Below the pieces are notes generated by a model, which was not told the DNA's origin, did not search any database, and saw only the letters and a list, made by a program, of their open reading frames with translations. From the NCBI RefSeq assembly GCF_003860525.1, contig NZ_CP034161.1, forward strand, positions 2,418,001 through 2,482,000: DNA of 64,000 nucleotides, written 5' to 3'. This document shows, piece by piece, positions 24,247-34,213 of this stretch. This stretch comes from Epilithonimonas vandammei. GTDB lineage: Bacteria > Bacteroidota > Bacteroidia > Flavobacteriales > Weeksellaceae. Position 1 is the first letter of the stretch, and every line of letters starts with the position of its first letter. The position numbers and the translations under genes were made by a program.

Positions 24247-24318
24247 TAGTTTTTTGTTTATAGAAATTAGCTTATCAATTATCATTCATCAAACATCATT
24301 TATTATTAAATATCGATT

Positions 24319-25362
24319 ATGAAAAAATTAACGGCGCTTGCGCTTATCGCAATAACACTAACTGCCTGTAAAAAGGAAACGAAAACCATAACAAGAGTAG
24401 ATCCTAAAACAGGAAAAACTGAAACGGTGACGGTAGAAGTTTCACCAGAAGAAGCTGCAAAACCGAAAGCGATTGCCGATAGCAGCGGCATTTATAAACA
24501 AAAATTCATCTTGGAAAAAGGCACGACTTATCCATTGGTTTCTTACCAAAGAGAAATCCAGTCTTTTACATCACCGGACGGAAAAACGATGAACGGAACC
24601 AATGAAACGACAGATGAAATGTCTGTAACCGTGAATGACTTTAAGGATAATCTATACGACCTTACCCTTAACCTGATTGGGAAAAGAATGTCCAGTTCGG
24701 CTAATGGGAAAACAGTGGTGATCGACACGAAACAAGCGGCTCCAAAAGAAGAAGGCCTTAAAATGAATTATCTGGTGAGCAAAGGTCTGGCAGGAAATAA
24801 GCTGAACGTAAAAATGGATGCTTACGGAAACATTAGATCTGTGACAGGATTTGAGTCCGTATACAATAATCTGAGAAAAGCTGTTGCGGGAACAATCAAA
24901 GATAAAAAACAGCAGGACGCGCTAATTGAAAACTTCAAAGCCGGCTTTAATGAGGCGATGATGAAAGAACAACTGAGTAAAAACCTAAAGCTTTTTCCTG
25001 CAAAAGGTGCAAAAATCGGTGAAAAATGGACCACTTCTGAGGATATTGACCCGAGCGGAAAATTGAAACAAACTTTGACTTTCACTTTGTTAAAAGTTGA
25101 AGACGGAAAAGCAGAAATCGATGTAAAAGGTACAATTCCGTCAAAATCCGACAAGCAATCCAAAGACGGAATGACACATACAATGAGTATGGGCGGTTCT
25201 GAAAGCGGAAAAATAATCGTAGATGAAAATACCGGCTGGCTACTGAACCAAAATCTTTCTGTTAAAACCAATCAGAAAGAAAGTCTATCCGACGGTAAGC
25301 AAACCCAAAGTATGACCAAAAACTCTACAACTTCTATAATAATTAATCCGTCTTATAAATAA
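24319..25362 (+). CDS. DUF6263-like lipoprotein
   Basis: A 347-residue exported lipoprotein. Signal peptide with lipobox: MKKLTALALIAITLTACKKE, Cys17 being the lipidation site. After a linker of low complexity (TKTITRVDPKTGKTETVTVE) comes a beta-rich domain of about 290 residues with repeated strands (YPLVSYQREIQSF, MSVTVNDFKDNLYDLTLNLI, KLFPAKGAKIGEKWTTSEDI, GGSESGKIIVDENTGWLLNQ). The last pattern and the overall layout fit DUF6263, a family of unknown function. It is followed after ten bases by a DUF4834 gene. Confidence 0.75.
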   Translation: MKKLTALALIAITLTACKKETKTITRVDPKTGKTETVTVEVSPEEAAKPKAIADSSGIYKQKFILEKGTTYPLVSYQREIQSFTSPDGKTMNGTNETTDEMSVTVNDFKDNLYDLTLNLIGKRMSSSANGKTVVIDTKQAAPKEEGLKMNYLVSKGLAGNKLNVKMDAYGNIRSVTGFESVYNNLRKAVAGTIKDKKQQDALIENFKAGFNEAMMKEQLSKNLKLFPAKGAKIGEKWTTSEDIDPSGKLKQTLTFTLLKVEDGKAEIDVKGTIPSKSDKQSKDGMTHTMSMGGSESGKIIVDENTGWLLNQNLSVKTNQKESLSDGKQTQSMTKNSTTSIIINPSYK

Positions 25363-25371
25363 AATTAGGAA

Positions 25372-25602
25372 ATGAAATACATTTTCGAATTCATATTAGC
25401 AACCATCATCATATTCTTCGTTTGGAATATTTTGAAACGATTGTTTTTCAATGCTTTTTATAAAAATTTTCCAAATTTCAAACCGGGAAATCATCAAAGT
25501 CAGAATCCTAAAACAGATTCTAAAAAAATGCCGAATCAGAAAATAAAATGGGATGCGGAAACTGTGGATTATGAGGAAATAAAGGAAGAGAAAAAATCCT
25601 AG
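25372..25602 (+). CDS. DUF4834 family small membrane protein
   Basis: A 76-residue protein with an N-terminal membrane segment (IFEFILATIIIFFVWNILKR) followed by a hydrophilic tail, ending KWDAETVDYEEIKEEKK. The tail motif with WDAETVDYEEI is the hallmark of DUF4834, a family restricted to Bacteroidota with no known function. It begins ten bases after the DUF6263-like gene and is followed by a terminator, so the two form an operon. Confidence 0.8.
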   Translation: MKYIFEFILATIIIFFVWNILKRLFFNAFYKNFPNFKPGNHQSQNPKTDSKKMPNQKIKWDAETVDYEEIKEEKKS

Positions 25603-25628
25603 TTAAAATCTTTATTAAAATAAACATA

Positions 25629-25665
25629 AAACCTTTCAGATTATGAAGTCTGAAAGGTTTTTTTA
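25629..25665 (+). terminator. Terminator behind the DUF4834 gene
   Basis: AAACCTTTCAGA pairs with TCTGAAAGGTTT (12 bases) around a nine-base loop, followed by T7. Strong intrinsic terminator on the plus strand. Confidence 0.9.
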
Positions 25666-25769
25666 TTATTAAATTTGGAAATTAAAATTTACAACCAATT
25701 TACAAGTGTTTTTATTAGAAAGCATTGATTTTGAATTCAATAAAAAAGTTTAATATCTAACATCTGAAT

Positions 25770-28307
25770 ATGTTCAAAAATAAGAAGAATCTAATTTTTA
25801 TCTTGGCGAGTTTCGTCATTTTTATTTTGTTGGCAGTTGTTTACGCAAACCCTGTCATTTCTGGGAAACGTTTGATGCAACACGATATCGTTTTTTACAA
25901 AGGTGGCGCAGAAGAACTTCTGCAATACAGAGCGAATAATGAAAACGAAACCTATTGGAGCGACGCGATGTTTGGTGGAATGCCGACCTATCAAACGGGA
26001 GCACAATTCCGTGGCGACGTCATCAAGAAAATCGATGATTTGTTCTTGTTTCTTCCAAAACCAGCGAATTATTTATTCTTATTATTTGCAGGATTTTTCT
26101 TTTTGGGATTAGTCGCTGTCAGAAACTGGAAATACGCTTTGCTAGGCGCAACTTTTTTCGGATTATCGACTTATTTTTACATTATTATTGCCGCTGGACA
26201 CAATGGAAAAGTACATACGATTGCTTACTTTGCACCACTTTTAGCGGGAATTATTCTGGTGTATTTTAGGAAAAAATATATTCTTGGATTCATTGTTACC
26301 GCGCTTTTTGCTGGTTTACAGATTTGCGCGAATCACCCTCAGATGACTTATTATCTGTTCCTGGGATTAGGATTCTTATTCCTGTCGGAACTCATCAGAG
26401 CGATCAAAGGAAAAATCGAATGGAAACATTTTCTGATTTCATCCGGACTTGTCGGGTTGGCAGTCATCATTGGTGTTGGAATGAATTCCCAGAGAATTAT
26501 GGCCAATGCCGAATATGTGAAAGAAACCGTGCGTGGAAAACAAATCCTGAATACAGGTTCCCACACCGCGGGAAAATCAGGAATGGACAAAGAAAGCATC
26601 ACGATGTGGAGCTACGGAAAATTGGAAACGCTTAACTTGTTCATTCCGAGATTGATGGGCGGTGGAAGCCAAGAAGAAGGTTCTGACAAAATAATGGCAC
26701 ACATCCAAGAACTGGCTCAGGAAAATATCAAATCCCAGCAAGAATATGAGATGATGGTGAAAGGTTTCGGTAGTCCGACTTATTGGGGCGACCAGCCAAG
26801 CACGTCGGGGCCGGCTTATCAGGGAGCTGTGGTGTGTTTTCTCGCCATTCTTGGATTTTTCTTTGCCGGAAAAAAGTACAGATATTGGATTTTAGGCGCA
26901 TCGATTTTGACTGTTTTCTTAGCCTGGGGAAGTAATTTTCCAATTCTTACCGATTTCTTTATTGATTATGTCCCGATGTATAACAAATTCCGTGCGCCAT
27001 CTTCGATTTTGGTCGTCGTAGAATTTCTCTTTCCTTTGATTGCAATTCTTGGACTTTATCGATTTTTTACCAGTGAAAAACTAACTGAAGAATACAAGAA
27101 AAAGACATTGTTATATGTTTCCGGAACAGTCTTAGGAATCACACTTATCCTGACACTTTTTGGGAAAGGTATTTTAGGCTTTTACACCGCTAATGAAAAG
27201 ACATATCTTCCGCCATATATTCTGGATTATCTGGTAGATGAGCGTTACAAAATGTTTCAGAGCGATGCTATTAAAGCATTCTTCTATGTTCTGATTACGG
27301 CAGCAGCTTTATTCTTCGCACTAAAGAAAAAAATCAATATAAATATCGCTTTATTAATTATTGGTTTTGTGAGTTTATTTGATCTTTGGACGGTTAACAG
27401 AAGATATCTGAACGATGATAATTTTGTAGATAAAACCTTCGCAGACAATCCTTTCCAGACAGAAAATTCGGAATATCTAATGAGCAAAGCCGGAAATGAC
27501 GCCTTCGTCCAAAGTCTTTTACAACAGACCGAAGTGAATAAAGCGTTACAAACCATTGCTGAAAAAGACAGAGATCATTACAGGATTTTTAACAACGTAT
27601 TATCGACGTTTAGCGAAACCAACACTTCTTTTTTCAAATCATCAATCGGTGGTTATCACGCTGTGAAACTGAGAAGATATGATGACCTTATCAACAAATA
27701 TTTCTCTACAACCGACCAAGTAAAAACCGTCAGAATCCTGAATATGCTGAACACCAAATATTTCATTGTCGGTGACCAGCAAAAACCACAAATCACGCCA
27801 AATCCAGAAGCGAATGGCAATGCTTGGTTTGTTTCTGACATCAAATTCGTGAATAATCCTAACGAGGAATTGAACGAAACTGGAAATATTGACACCAAAA
27901 ATATTGCTGTGATTTCAAAAGATGATAAAGCTTATTTTAACGGAAAAAATCTGGTAAAAGATTCAACTGCTTATCTGGATTTGAAAACTTATCAACCCAA
28001 CGAATTATCTTTTGAATCGGCTTCTAAAACACCTCAACTGGCTGTATTTTCAGAGATTTATTATCCTCACGGTTGGAATGTTTATTTGGATGGAAACAAA
28101 GTGGATTATATCAAAGCTAACTACTTATTGAGAGCACTTTATGTTCCAGCCGGAAAACATAAAATTGAAATGAAATTTGAGCCGGCTGTGATTGAAAAAG
28201 GGAAATTATTCTCAATGATAAGTTTTGGATTATTCATTTTGTTGAGTTTGATTGGCGGTTATTTTTTGGTAAAGAATTCTAGGAAGTCTGAAATTGCAAA
28301 GTCATAA
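25770..28307 (+). CDS. YfhO family membrane protein
   Basis: An 845-residue integral membrane protein with about a dozen transmembrane segments in residues 1-560 and one at the end, plus a large extracytoplasmic region (about 560-800). Early segments: LIFILASFVIFILLAVVYA, YLFLLFAGFFFLGLVAV, LLGATFFGLSTYFYIIIAAG, and the motif AAGHNGKVHTIAYFAPL. The C-terminal beta domain has VFSEIYYPHGWNVYLDG and LLRALYVPAGKHKIEMKFEP, a YfhO signature. YfhO proteins belong to the GT-C-like group and are linked to glycosylation of cell-wall polymers or lipids. It is a single-gene unit flanked by terminators. Confidence 0.9.
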   Translation: MFKNKKNLIFILASFVIFILLAVVYANPVISGKRLMQHDIVFYKGGAEELLQYRANNENETYWSDAMFGGMPTYQTGAQFRGDVIKKIDDLFLFLPKPANYLFLLFAGFFFLGLVAVRNWKYALLGATFFGLSTYFYIIIAAGHNGKVHTIAYFAPLLAGIILVYFRKKYILGFIVTALFAGLQICANHPQMTYYLFLGLGFLFLSELIRAIKGKIEWKHFLISSGLVGLAVIIGVGMNSQRIMANAEYVKETVRGKQILNTGSHTAGKSGMDKESITMWSYGKLETLNLFIPRLMGGGSQEEGSDKIMAHIQELAQENIKSQQEYEMMVKGFGSPTYWGDQPSTSGPAYQGAVVCFLAILGFFFAGKKYRYWILGASILTVFLAWGSNFPILTDFFIDYVPMYNKFRAPSSILVVVEFLFPLIAILGLYRFFTSEKLTEEYKKKTLLYVSGTVLGITLILTLFGKGILGFYTANEKTYLPPYILDYLVDERYKMFQSDAIKAFFYVLITAAALFFALKKKININIALLIIGFVSLFDLWTVNRRYLNDDNFVDKTFADNPFQTENSEYLMSKAGNDAFVQSLLQQTEVNKALQTIAEKDRDHYRIFNNVLSTFSETNTSFFKSSIGGYHAVKLRRYDDLINKYFSTTDQVKTVRILNMLNTKYFIVGDQQKPQITPNPEANGNAWFVSDIKFVNNPNEELNETGNIDTKNIAVISKDDKAYFNGKNLVKDSTAYLDLKTYQPNELSFESASKTPQLAVFSEIYYPHGWNVYLDGNKVDYIKANYLLRALYVPAGKHKIEMKFEPAVIEKGKLFSMISFGLFILLSLIGGYFLVKNSRKSEIAKS

Positions 28308-28323
28308 TTTAGAAAAAAAATAA

Positions 28324-28360
28324 AAAAAAAGCAACTCAATTTCGAGTTGCTTTTTGCTTT
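28324..28360. terminator. Bidirectional terminator between YfhO and rhomboid genes
   Basis: AAAAAAGCAACTC pairs with GAGTTGCTTTTT around a six-base loop. A-run before and T-run after allow function on both strands; it separates two converging genes. Confidence 0.9.
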
Positions 28361-28365
28361 TATAG

Positions 28366-29007
28366 TTAGCCAATTTTTTTGTTCACAAAAATCTGGTAGG
28401 CCAGGTAAATGAGTGGCAAAGACATAATTCCCAGATAAAGTGCATTTTGTATGGCAAACTCCGGGTAAATGGCAACAGCATAAACCAATCCGAAAAACGC
28501 GCCACCAAGATGCGCTGCGTGACCAATGTTATCATTCATCCTCGGATTCAGCATCATATAAACAGAATAGCCAAAATATAAAGCTCCGAAAAGATAACCC
28601 GGTAAAAAATTGACTTCAATTTCTTTTGGAGCCAATGCTACTGCTGCGAACAACACACCGGAAACACCGCCACTTGCTCCAATTGCAGAATAGAACGGAA
28701 CATTTTTATAGACATACAGACAGAATAAATTCCCTAAAACAATAGATGCCAGATAAATGATGAGGAAACCGCTGACACCAAAACCCATGATCGCAATGGG
28801 TGCAAAGAAATAAAGCGTAAGCATATTGAAAAACAAATGCATAAAGTCTGCGTGCAGAAAACCTGCAGAAATCAGCCTGATGTACTCCTTTCTTCTTTGG
28901 ATAGCTCCGACTTCGAATTTATATTTCTGAAACAACTCGGGTTTCTGAAAACCAATGTAACTCGTGATACAGGTAATCGCTATAACGATGATTAATATCG
29001 TATTCAT
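28366..29007 (-). CDS. Rhomboid family intramembrane serine protease
   Basis: A 213-residue membrane protease with six hydrophobic segments. Conserved sites: LHADFMHLFFNMLTLYFFAP (His and Asn of helix 2), nucleophile Ser in SAIGASGGVSGVLFAAVAL and catalytic His in NIGHAAHLGGAFFGLVYA. The GxSG and H..H..G pattern is complete, so it should be active. It would cut transmembrane substrates within the cytoplasmic membrane. It lies 30 bases behind parC on the same strand and may be read through from it. Confidence 0.93.
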   Translation of the reverse strand: MNTILIIVIAITCITSYIGFQKPELFQKYKFEVGAIQRRKEYIRLISAGFLHADFMHLFFNMLTLYFFAPIAIMGFGVSGFLIIYLASIVLGNLFCLYVYKNVPFYSAIGASGGVSGVLFAAVALAPKEIEVNFLPGYLFGALYFGYSVYMMLNPRMNDNIGHAAHLGGAFFGLVYAVAIYPEFAIQNALYLGIMSLPLIYLAYQIFVNKKIG

Positions 29008-29037
29008 TTTATTATTGTGTTCTAATTAAGTTTTAAT

Positions 29038-31614
29038 TTAGTTGACCTCTTCATCAAAAAGACTGCCAATGGTTCCGCCTTCCTCATCCACATCATCTTC
29101 ACTTTTTTCCTCATGTTCAGGTTCTTCTTCCATCATTTCCGGTGGTTCCGGAATGGAGATATTGATAGTTTTTACTTTATCTTTTGTGAGCTGATTTCCT
29201 ATCGCTTTGATACCTTTTACCGCAATGAATTCGTCCAAATCGACCGTTTCTGGATCTTTTTGCTTGTCCTTGATCTTTGGAAAAACAATTTCAGCAATCG
29301 CGCCTGAATGGGTTGTTACAAACTCTAAAAATGACTTGGGATGGTCATTCGTAAAAAACGACTGTACGTTGGAAGTAGCTTCCAGCAGAAACCTTTTTAC
29401 GAAATACTTATCTTTTTCACCATCAAAATAAATGCAGGTGATTGGCTGTTCCGAGTTCCATTTTTCCAGAATCAGATAATCATCATCGAAACGGTTCATC
29501 AGATCGAACGAAACCAGTTTAGCTTCACCTTGGGAATTGATGATCAGAATTTTATCATCGCCTTTGAAATTTCCCAGCAAGCTTCCTCTTCCGTCGGCAT
29601 TCAGCCGCCTTACAGAATCATCGAACCAGATTTTCCGTGGCGCAAGTGTAGATACGCCTTCTTCCTTCATATCTACCTTTTTCACAGCATATTTTGTTAC
29701 AAGATTCCCTTTGGAATCCCTTCCTTTGATGGCAAGATCGGAAAAATCAATATCTATTTTATTTTTTCTCACTCTTGCATTAGGCTTTAGCAATACGGAA
29801 ACAATTTCCGCTTCACCGTTAGGATTGGCTGTAAAATACAGCATTTCTGATCCTTTTTTATCGGAAGCCAGCTTATAATCTGTGTTTCTTGTAACGCCGG
29901 TTACAGAAAAGCGTTTCATATAATAAGGACCTTCTCTTCCTTCCCGATAGATCATATTGTAAACCGTACGTTTGTCATTCTTTTTCCAGACTGCAACGTG
30001 TACAATATTTTTGCCAATAAATGTCTTGGACTCCACTTTCACCACTTTCATTGTTCCGTCTTTCTGGAAGGTGATGATATCATCAATATCCGAACAGTCG
30101 AACAGATATTCGTCTTTTTTGAGTGAAGTTCCTATGAAGCCCTCTTCCCTGTTGACATAGAATTTTTCATTCGCAACGGCAACTTTGGTAGCATCGATTG
30201 TATCAAAAATTCTGATTTCGGTTTTACGCTCTTTTCCTTTACCATATTTTTTCTGAATATTGGTATAATAATCTATGGCATATGTAATCAAATTAGCAAG
30301 ATGATGCTTCACCTGCTCTATCTTGCCTTCCAAAGCCAGAATATTCTCCTTAAACTTATCCAGATCGAATCTCGAAATTCTTTTAATTCTTATTTCTGTA
30401 AGCCTAACTATATCTTCTTCTGTAACAGATCTCAACAGATGTTTCGTGTGTGGTTTCAAACCTTCGTCGATGGTCCTGATGACCTCATCCCAGGATTTGA
30501 CTTCCTCGATATCGTGATAAATACGGTTTTCTATAAAAATCCTTTCAAGTGAAGAAAAATGCCAGCTTTCCTGCAGTTCGTGCAACTCTATTTCCAACTC
30601 TTTCTTTAGTAAAGAAACCGTGTGATCCGTATTGTGTTTCAAAATATCAGAAACTGAAAGAAACATTGGCTTATCGCCGACGATTACACAAGCGTTGGGT
30701 GAAATCGGGACTTCACAATCTGTAAATGCATACAACGCATCTATGGTTTTGTCTGGAGAAACATCGGGATGGAGATGAATATTAATTTCTACAACATCAG
30801 AAGTATTATCCTCAATCTTTTTAATCTTGATTTTCCCTCTTTCATTGGCTTTCAGAATACTGTCTATCAGATCACTTGTATTCTTGGAAAAAGGTAGTTC
30901 GGTAATGGTTAATGTATGTTTGTCTTTCTGCGAAATCCTTGCTCTCGCACGGATTTTACCTCCTCTTTTCCCGTCATTATAAGCAGAAACATCCAGCATT
31001 CCCGCAGTTAAAAAATCCGGAAAGAGTTCGAACTTTTTCCCTTTCAAATAAAGAATGGATGCAGTAATAAGCTCATTAAAGTTATGAGGCATTATTTTGG
31101 TAGACAGACCGACACCAATTCCTTCTACCCCCTGTGCGAGCAACAGCGGAAACTTAACCGGAAGATCAATGGGTTCATTGTTTCTACCATCATAGGATTT
31201 TGTCCAATGCGTAGTTTTCGGGTTAAAAACTACTTCTAAAGCAAAAGGTGTGAGCCTTGCCTCAATATATCTTGCAGCCGCTGCGGAATCTCCTGTATAA
31301 ATATTTCCCCAGTTTCCCTGCGTGTCTATAAGAAGTTCCTTTTGTCCAATCTGAACCATTGCATCTGTGATAGAAGCATCCCCATGAGGGTGATATTTCA
31401 TTGTATTCCCTACAATATTTGCCACTTTATTATAACGCCCGTCTTCCAACTCCCGCATAGAATGCATGATTCTTCTCTGAACCGGCTTGAAGCCGTCATA
31501 AATGGATGGAATTGCCCTGTCTAGAATGACATAAGATGCGTAATCCAGAAACCAGTCTTTATATAAACCGGAAACTTTTTTGAGGCTTTCTTCGTGATGC
31601 GTACTTTCTTCCAT
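29038..31614 (-). CDS. parC: DNA topoisomerase IV subunit A
   Basis: An 858-residue type IIA topoisomerase A subunit that cuts and rejoins DNA to unlink daughter chromosomes. N-terminal: SYVILDRAIPSIYDGFKPVQ and RRIMHSMRELEDGRYNKVAN; winged-helix region with KYHPHGDASITDAMVQIGQ; catalytic tyrosine 116 in AAARYIEARLTPFA. Middle coiled-coil with SLLKKELEIELHELQESWHF. The C-terminal domain from about 520 has GyrA-like blades (DDIITFQKDGTMKVVKVES, SFDLMNRFDDDYLIL) but not a clear GyrA box, which favours ParC. An acidic tail ends the protein (EEEPEHEEKSEDDVDEEGG). The start codon overlaps the upstream stop by one base (TAATG). parE is 550 bases upstream across a small gene. Confidence 0.93.
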   Translation of the reverse strand: MEESTHHEESLKKVSGLYKDWFLDYASYVILDRAIPSIYDGFKPVQRRIMHSMRELEDGRYNKVANIVGNTMKYHPHGDASITDAMVQIGQKELLIDTQGNWGNIYTGDSAAAARYIEARLTPFALEVVFNPKTTHWTKSYDGRNNEPIDLPVKFPLLLAQGVEGIGVGLSTKIMPHNFNELITASILYLKGKKFELFPDFLTAGMLDVSAYNDGKRGGKIRARARISQKDKHTLTITELPFSKNTSDLIDSILKANERGKIKIKKIEDNTSDVVEINIHLHPDVSPDKTIDALYAFTDCEVPISPNACVIVGDKPMFLSVSDILKHNTDHTVSLLKKELEIELHELQESWHFSSLERIFIENRIYHDIEEVKSWDEVIRTIDEGLKPHTKHLLRSVTEEDIVRLTEIRIKRISRFDLDKFKENILALEGKIEQVKHHLANLITYAIDYYTNIQKKYGKGKERKTEIRIFDTIDATKVAVANEKFYVNREEGFIGTSLKKDEYLFDCSDIDDIITFQKDGTMKVVKVESKTFIGKNIVHVAVWKKNDKRTVYNMIYREGREGPYYMKRFSVTGVTRNTDYKLASDKKGSEMLYFTANPNGEAEIVSVLLKPNARVRKNKIDIDFSDLAIKGRDSKGNLVTKYAVKKVDMKEEGVSTLAPRKIWFDDSVRRLNADGRGSLLGNFKGDDKILIINSQGEAKLVSFDLMNRFDDDYLILEKWNSEQPITCIYFDGEKDKYFVKRFLLEATSNVQSFFTNDHPKSFLEFVTTHSGAIAEIVFPKIKDKQKDPETVDLDEFIAVKGIKAIGNQLTKDKVKTINISIPEPPEMMEEEPEHEEKSEDDVDEEGGTIGSLFDEEVN

Positions 31615-32108
31615 TAATCTTTATTATCTTCTTGATAAATTTCTTTATTGCTTCTAACAACTTTATTTAGTGAGAATATCAAATCTTTCAGTTCATTTTT
31701 ACGCAGATAAGTGACATCATATTTCAACACAATTACCTTGTTTTTTTTACTTGAGACATAGATATATAATCTTTTAAAAATATAAAAATTGATTACATTA
31801 TATTTTAACAACTTGTATTTCGGAAATTCATCCTTCTTATTTTCCTTAAAAAATATATAACGAATGTGATTATTTCTGAAATTGAGTGTTTCGCCATCAC
31901 TATCATACTCAAAAATAGGTTTTCCAAACAGATAAAGAAGCAGATAAAGCAAAAGCGGAATAACCACTAGAATCCAAGCTTTTTTTCCTAAAACATCAAA
32001 CTTATTGATTTCTAGAACAAACCCAATCCAACCTAGTATAAAAATAATCCCAACTAAGGAATAGATAAAACTATATAAAGGTTTTCTACTTCTGTTACTT
32101 AATCTCAT
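31614..32108 (-). CDS. Unknown membrane protein between parE and parC
   Basis: A 164-residue protein with two membrane segments close together (PLYSFIYSLVGIIFILGWIG and KAWILVVIPLLLYLLLYLFG) and a cytoplasmic or extracytoplasmic domain rich in lysine and tyrosine (FFKENKKDEFPKYKLLKYNV). The topology resembles PH-like-domain membrane proteins (a two-helix anchor followed by FEYDSDGETLNFRNNHIRYI strands), but I do not recognise a family. Its stop overlaps the parC start (TAATG), so it is translationally coupled to parC. Such a gene is not a usual part of topoisomerase IV operons. Confidence 0.6.
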   Translation of the reverse strand: MRLSNRSRKPLYSFIYSLVGIIFILGWIGFVLEINKFDVLGKKAWILVVIPLLLYLLLYLFGKPIFEYDSDGETLNFRNNHIRYIFFKENKKDEFPKYKLLKYNVINFYIFKRLYIYVSSKKNKVIVLKYDVTYLRKNELKDLIFSLNKVVRSNKEIYQEDNKD

Positions 32109-32162
32109 CCTTTAGGCGTCTCTGTGTTTCTGTGTTTTTATATTGTGTTTATTTTATTTGAA

Positions 32163-34046
32163 CTAATTATCTAGCTCTTGTATTATTTCTTTTCTTTCTA
32201 TATCCGTTTCTTCCACCACCAGATTATCTAGAATAAACAATTGCCGGTCTGGTGTATTTTTTCCCATGTAGAATTCTAGTATCTGATCTATTGTAAGATC
32301 TTTTCCTACAACTACAGGCTCCAGTCTGATATCTTTACCTATAAAATTCTTAAATTCATCTGGAGAGATCTCTCCTAATCCTTTGAACCTTGTGATTTCC
32401 GGATTTTTCCCCAAGTCATTCAGCGCTTTCAGTCTTTCCTGATCTGAATAACAATATCTGGTTTCCTTTTTATTTCTTACACGGAAAAGCGGCGTCTGCA
32501 AAATGTACAAATGGCCGTTCTTGATAAGATCTGGGAAAAATTGCAAAAAGAAGGTAATCATCAGCAAACGGATGTGCATCCCGTCCACATCTGCATCTGT
32601 AGCTATAATAACATGATTATACCTTAAATCCTCAAGACTTTCTTCGATATTGAGCGCAGCCTGAAGAAGATTAAATTCTTCATTCTCGTAAACTACTTTT
32701 TTTGTCAGTCCGTAGCAGTTCAGTGGTTTTCCCTTCAGAGAAAAAACAGCCTGAGTTTCCACATCCCTGGATTTAGTTATGGATCCTGATGCCGAATCTC
32801 CTTCGGTAATAAAAATCATCGTTTCCGATTTTCTAGCCGCTTTCTGATCATTGTAATGCTGTCTGCAATCTCTCAGCTTTTTATTATGAAGTGATACTTT
32901 CTTTGCTCTTTCCCTGGCCAGTTTCTGAATGCCGGACAGTTCTTTTCTTTCTCTTTCGGAAATGATAATTTTTTTAAGAATCGCTTCTGCAGTTTCTGGG
33001 TTTTTATGAAGAAAATTATCCAGCTTATTTTTCAGAAAATCTATGATAAATGTTCTTACAGTAATGCCTCCTGGTTCAATCTCATTGGATCCGAGCTTTG
33101 TTTTGGTCTGAGATTCGAAAACAGGTTCTATAACCTTGATGGAAACTGCTGCAATGATTGATTTCCGGATGTCTGCTGCCTCAAAATTCTTATTATAAAA
33201 TTCCCTGATTGTTTTTACGAATGCTTCCCGAAAAGCATTAAGATGTGTTCCGCCCTGTGTAGTATTTTGTCCGTTTACAAATGAAAAGTAGGTTTCTGTC
33301 TGCGACTTGTCCGAGTGTGTGATAGCAACTTCAATATCTTCCTCTTTTAGATGTACGATGGGATAAAGAATATCACTTTCCAATTCTTCTTCTAAAAGAT
33401 CTTTGAGTCCGTTTTCCGAAAAAAACTTCTCTCCATTGAAAACAATCGTTAATCCTGGATTGAGATAAGCATAGTTTCGGAGCATCCGTTCCACATATTC
33501 TTTTCGGAATTTGAAATTGAGAAAAATCTCGCTATCAGGAATAAAACTGATTTCGGTTCCGTTTCTGTCGGATGAATCTGTCTCGGGAAAATTTTCTTTG
33601 ATGACACCTCTGGAAAATTCGGCCATTTTCATACGACCGTCTCTTACAGATTTTACTCTGAAAAAATCTGACAGTGCATTCACCGCTTTAGTCCCGACTC
33701 CGTTAAGACCTACCGATTTTTTAAACGCTTTACTGTCATACTTTCCGCCGGTATTCATTTTAGAAACCGCATCTATAACTTTTCCCAAAGGAATCCCTCG
33801 CCCGAAATCACGGATGGAAACTTTTCCGTCATCCATTTTGATCTCAATCCGTTTTCCAGCCTTCATCACAAACTCATCAACAGAGTTGTCTATAATTTCT
33901 TTGAGAAGGATATAAATCCCGTCATCTGCAGAAGAACCATCTCCCAATTTTCCGATATACATCCCGGGACGCAAGCGTATATGTTCTTGCCAGTCAAGCG
34001 TTCGGATATTGTCTTCGGAATAATTTACAGGATTGATTTCACTCAT
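32163..34046 (-). CDS. parE: DNA topoisomerase IV subunit B
   Basis: A 627-residue ATPase subunit of topoisomerase IV. GHKL ATPase domain at 1-220 with [60 protein letters not shown] and [20 protein letters not shown]; transducer domain with [26 protein letters not shown] domain with [20 protein letters not shown] and [17 protein letters not shown]; and the C-terminal [14 protein letters not shown]-like stretch ([17 protein letters not shown]). Length and lack of the GyrB insertions favour ParE. It is the first gene of the parE - membrane protein - parC - rhomboid series. Confidence 0.94.
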   Translation of the reverse strand: MSEINPVNYSEDNIRTLDWQEHIRLRPGMYIGKLGDGSSADDGIYILLKEIIDNSVDEFVMKAGKRIEIKMDDGKVSIRDFGRGIPLGKVIDAVSKMNTGGKYDSKAFKKSVGLNGVGTKAVNALSDFFRVKSVRDGRMKMAEFSRGVIKENFPETDSSDRNGTEISFIPDSEIFLNFKFRKEYVERMLRNYAYLNPGLTIVFNGEKFFSENGLKDLLEEELESDILYPIVHLKEEDIEVAITHSDKSQTETYFSFVNGQNTTQGGTHLNAFREAFVKTIREFYNKNFEAADIRKSIIAAVSIKVIEPVFESQTKTKLGSNEIEPGGITVRTFIIDFLKNKLDNFLHKNPETAEAILKKIIISERERKELSGIQKLARERAKKVSLHNKKLRDCRQHYNDQKAARKSETMIFITEGDSASGSITKSRDVETQAVFSLKGKPLNCYGLTKKVVYENEEFNLLQAALNIEESLEDLRYNHVIIATDADVDGMHIRLLMITFFLQFFPDLIKNGHLYILQTPLFRVRNKKETRYCYSDQERLKALNDLGKNPEITRFKGLGEISPDEFKNFIGKDIRLEPVVVGKDLTIDQILEFYMGKNTPDRQLFILDNLVVEETDIERKEIIQELDN

Positions 34047-34167
34047 AATTGCTGAATTTCTATAACGTCTAAGCCTTTAAGAATCGGTAACTCACAAATT
34101 TAGCGAAATGAAATTTAATCTGAAAATTTTGATAATATTTTTTAGTTGTTATTTACTTAAAATCAAA

Positions 34168-34191
34168 AAAGCCAGAACGATGTCTGACTTT
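34168..34191 (-). terminator. Terminator behind the AIM24-like gene
   Basis: AAAGCCAGA pairs with TCTGACTTT with one mismatch around a six-base loop; on the minus strand T6 follows. It lies just behind the stop at 34214. Confidence 0.75.
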
Positions 34192-34213
34192 AAAAATTTA
34201 TTATCAATTGGTA

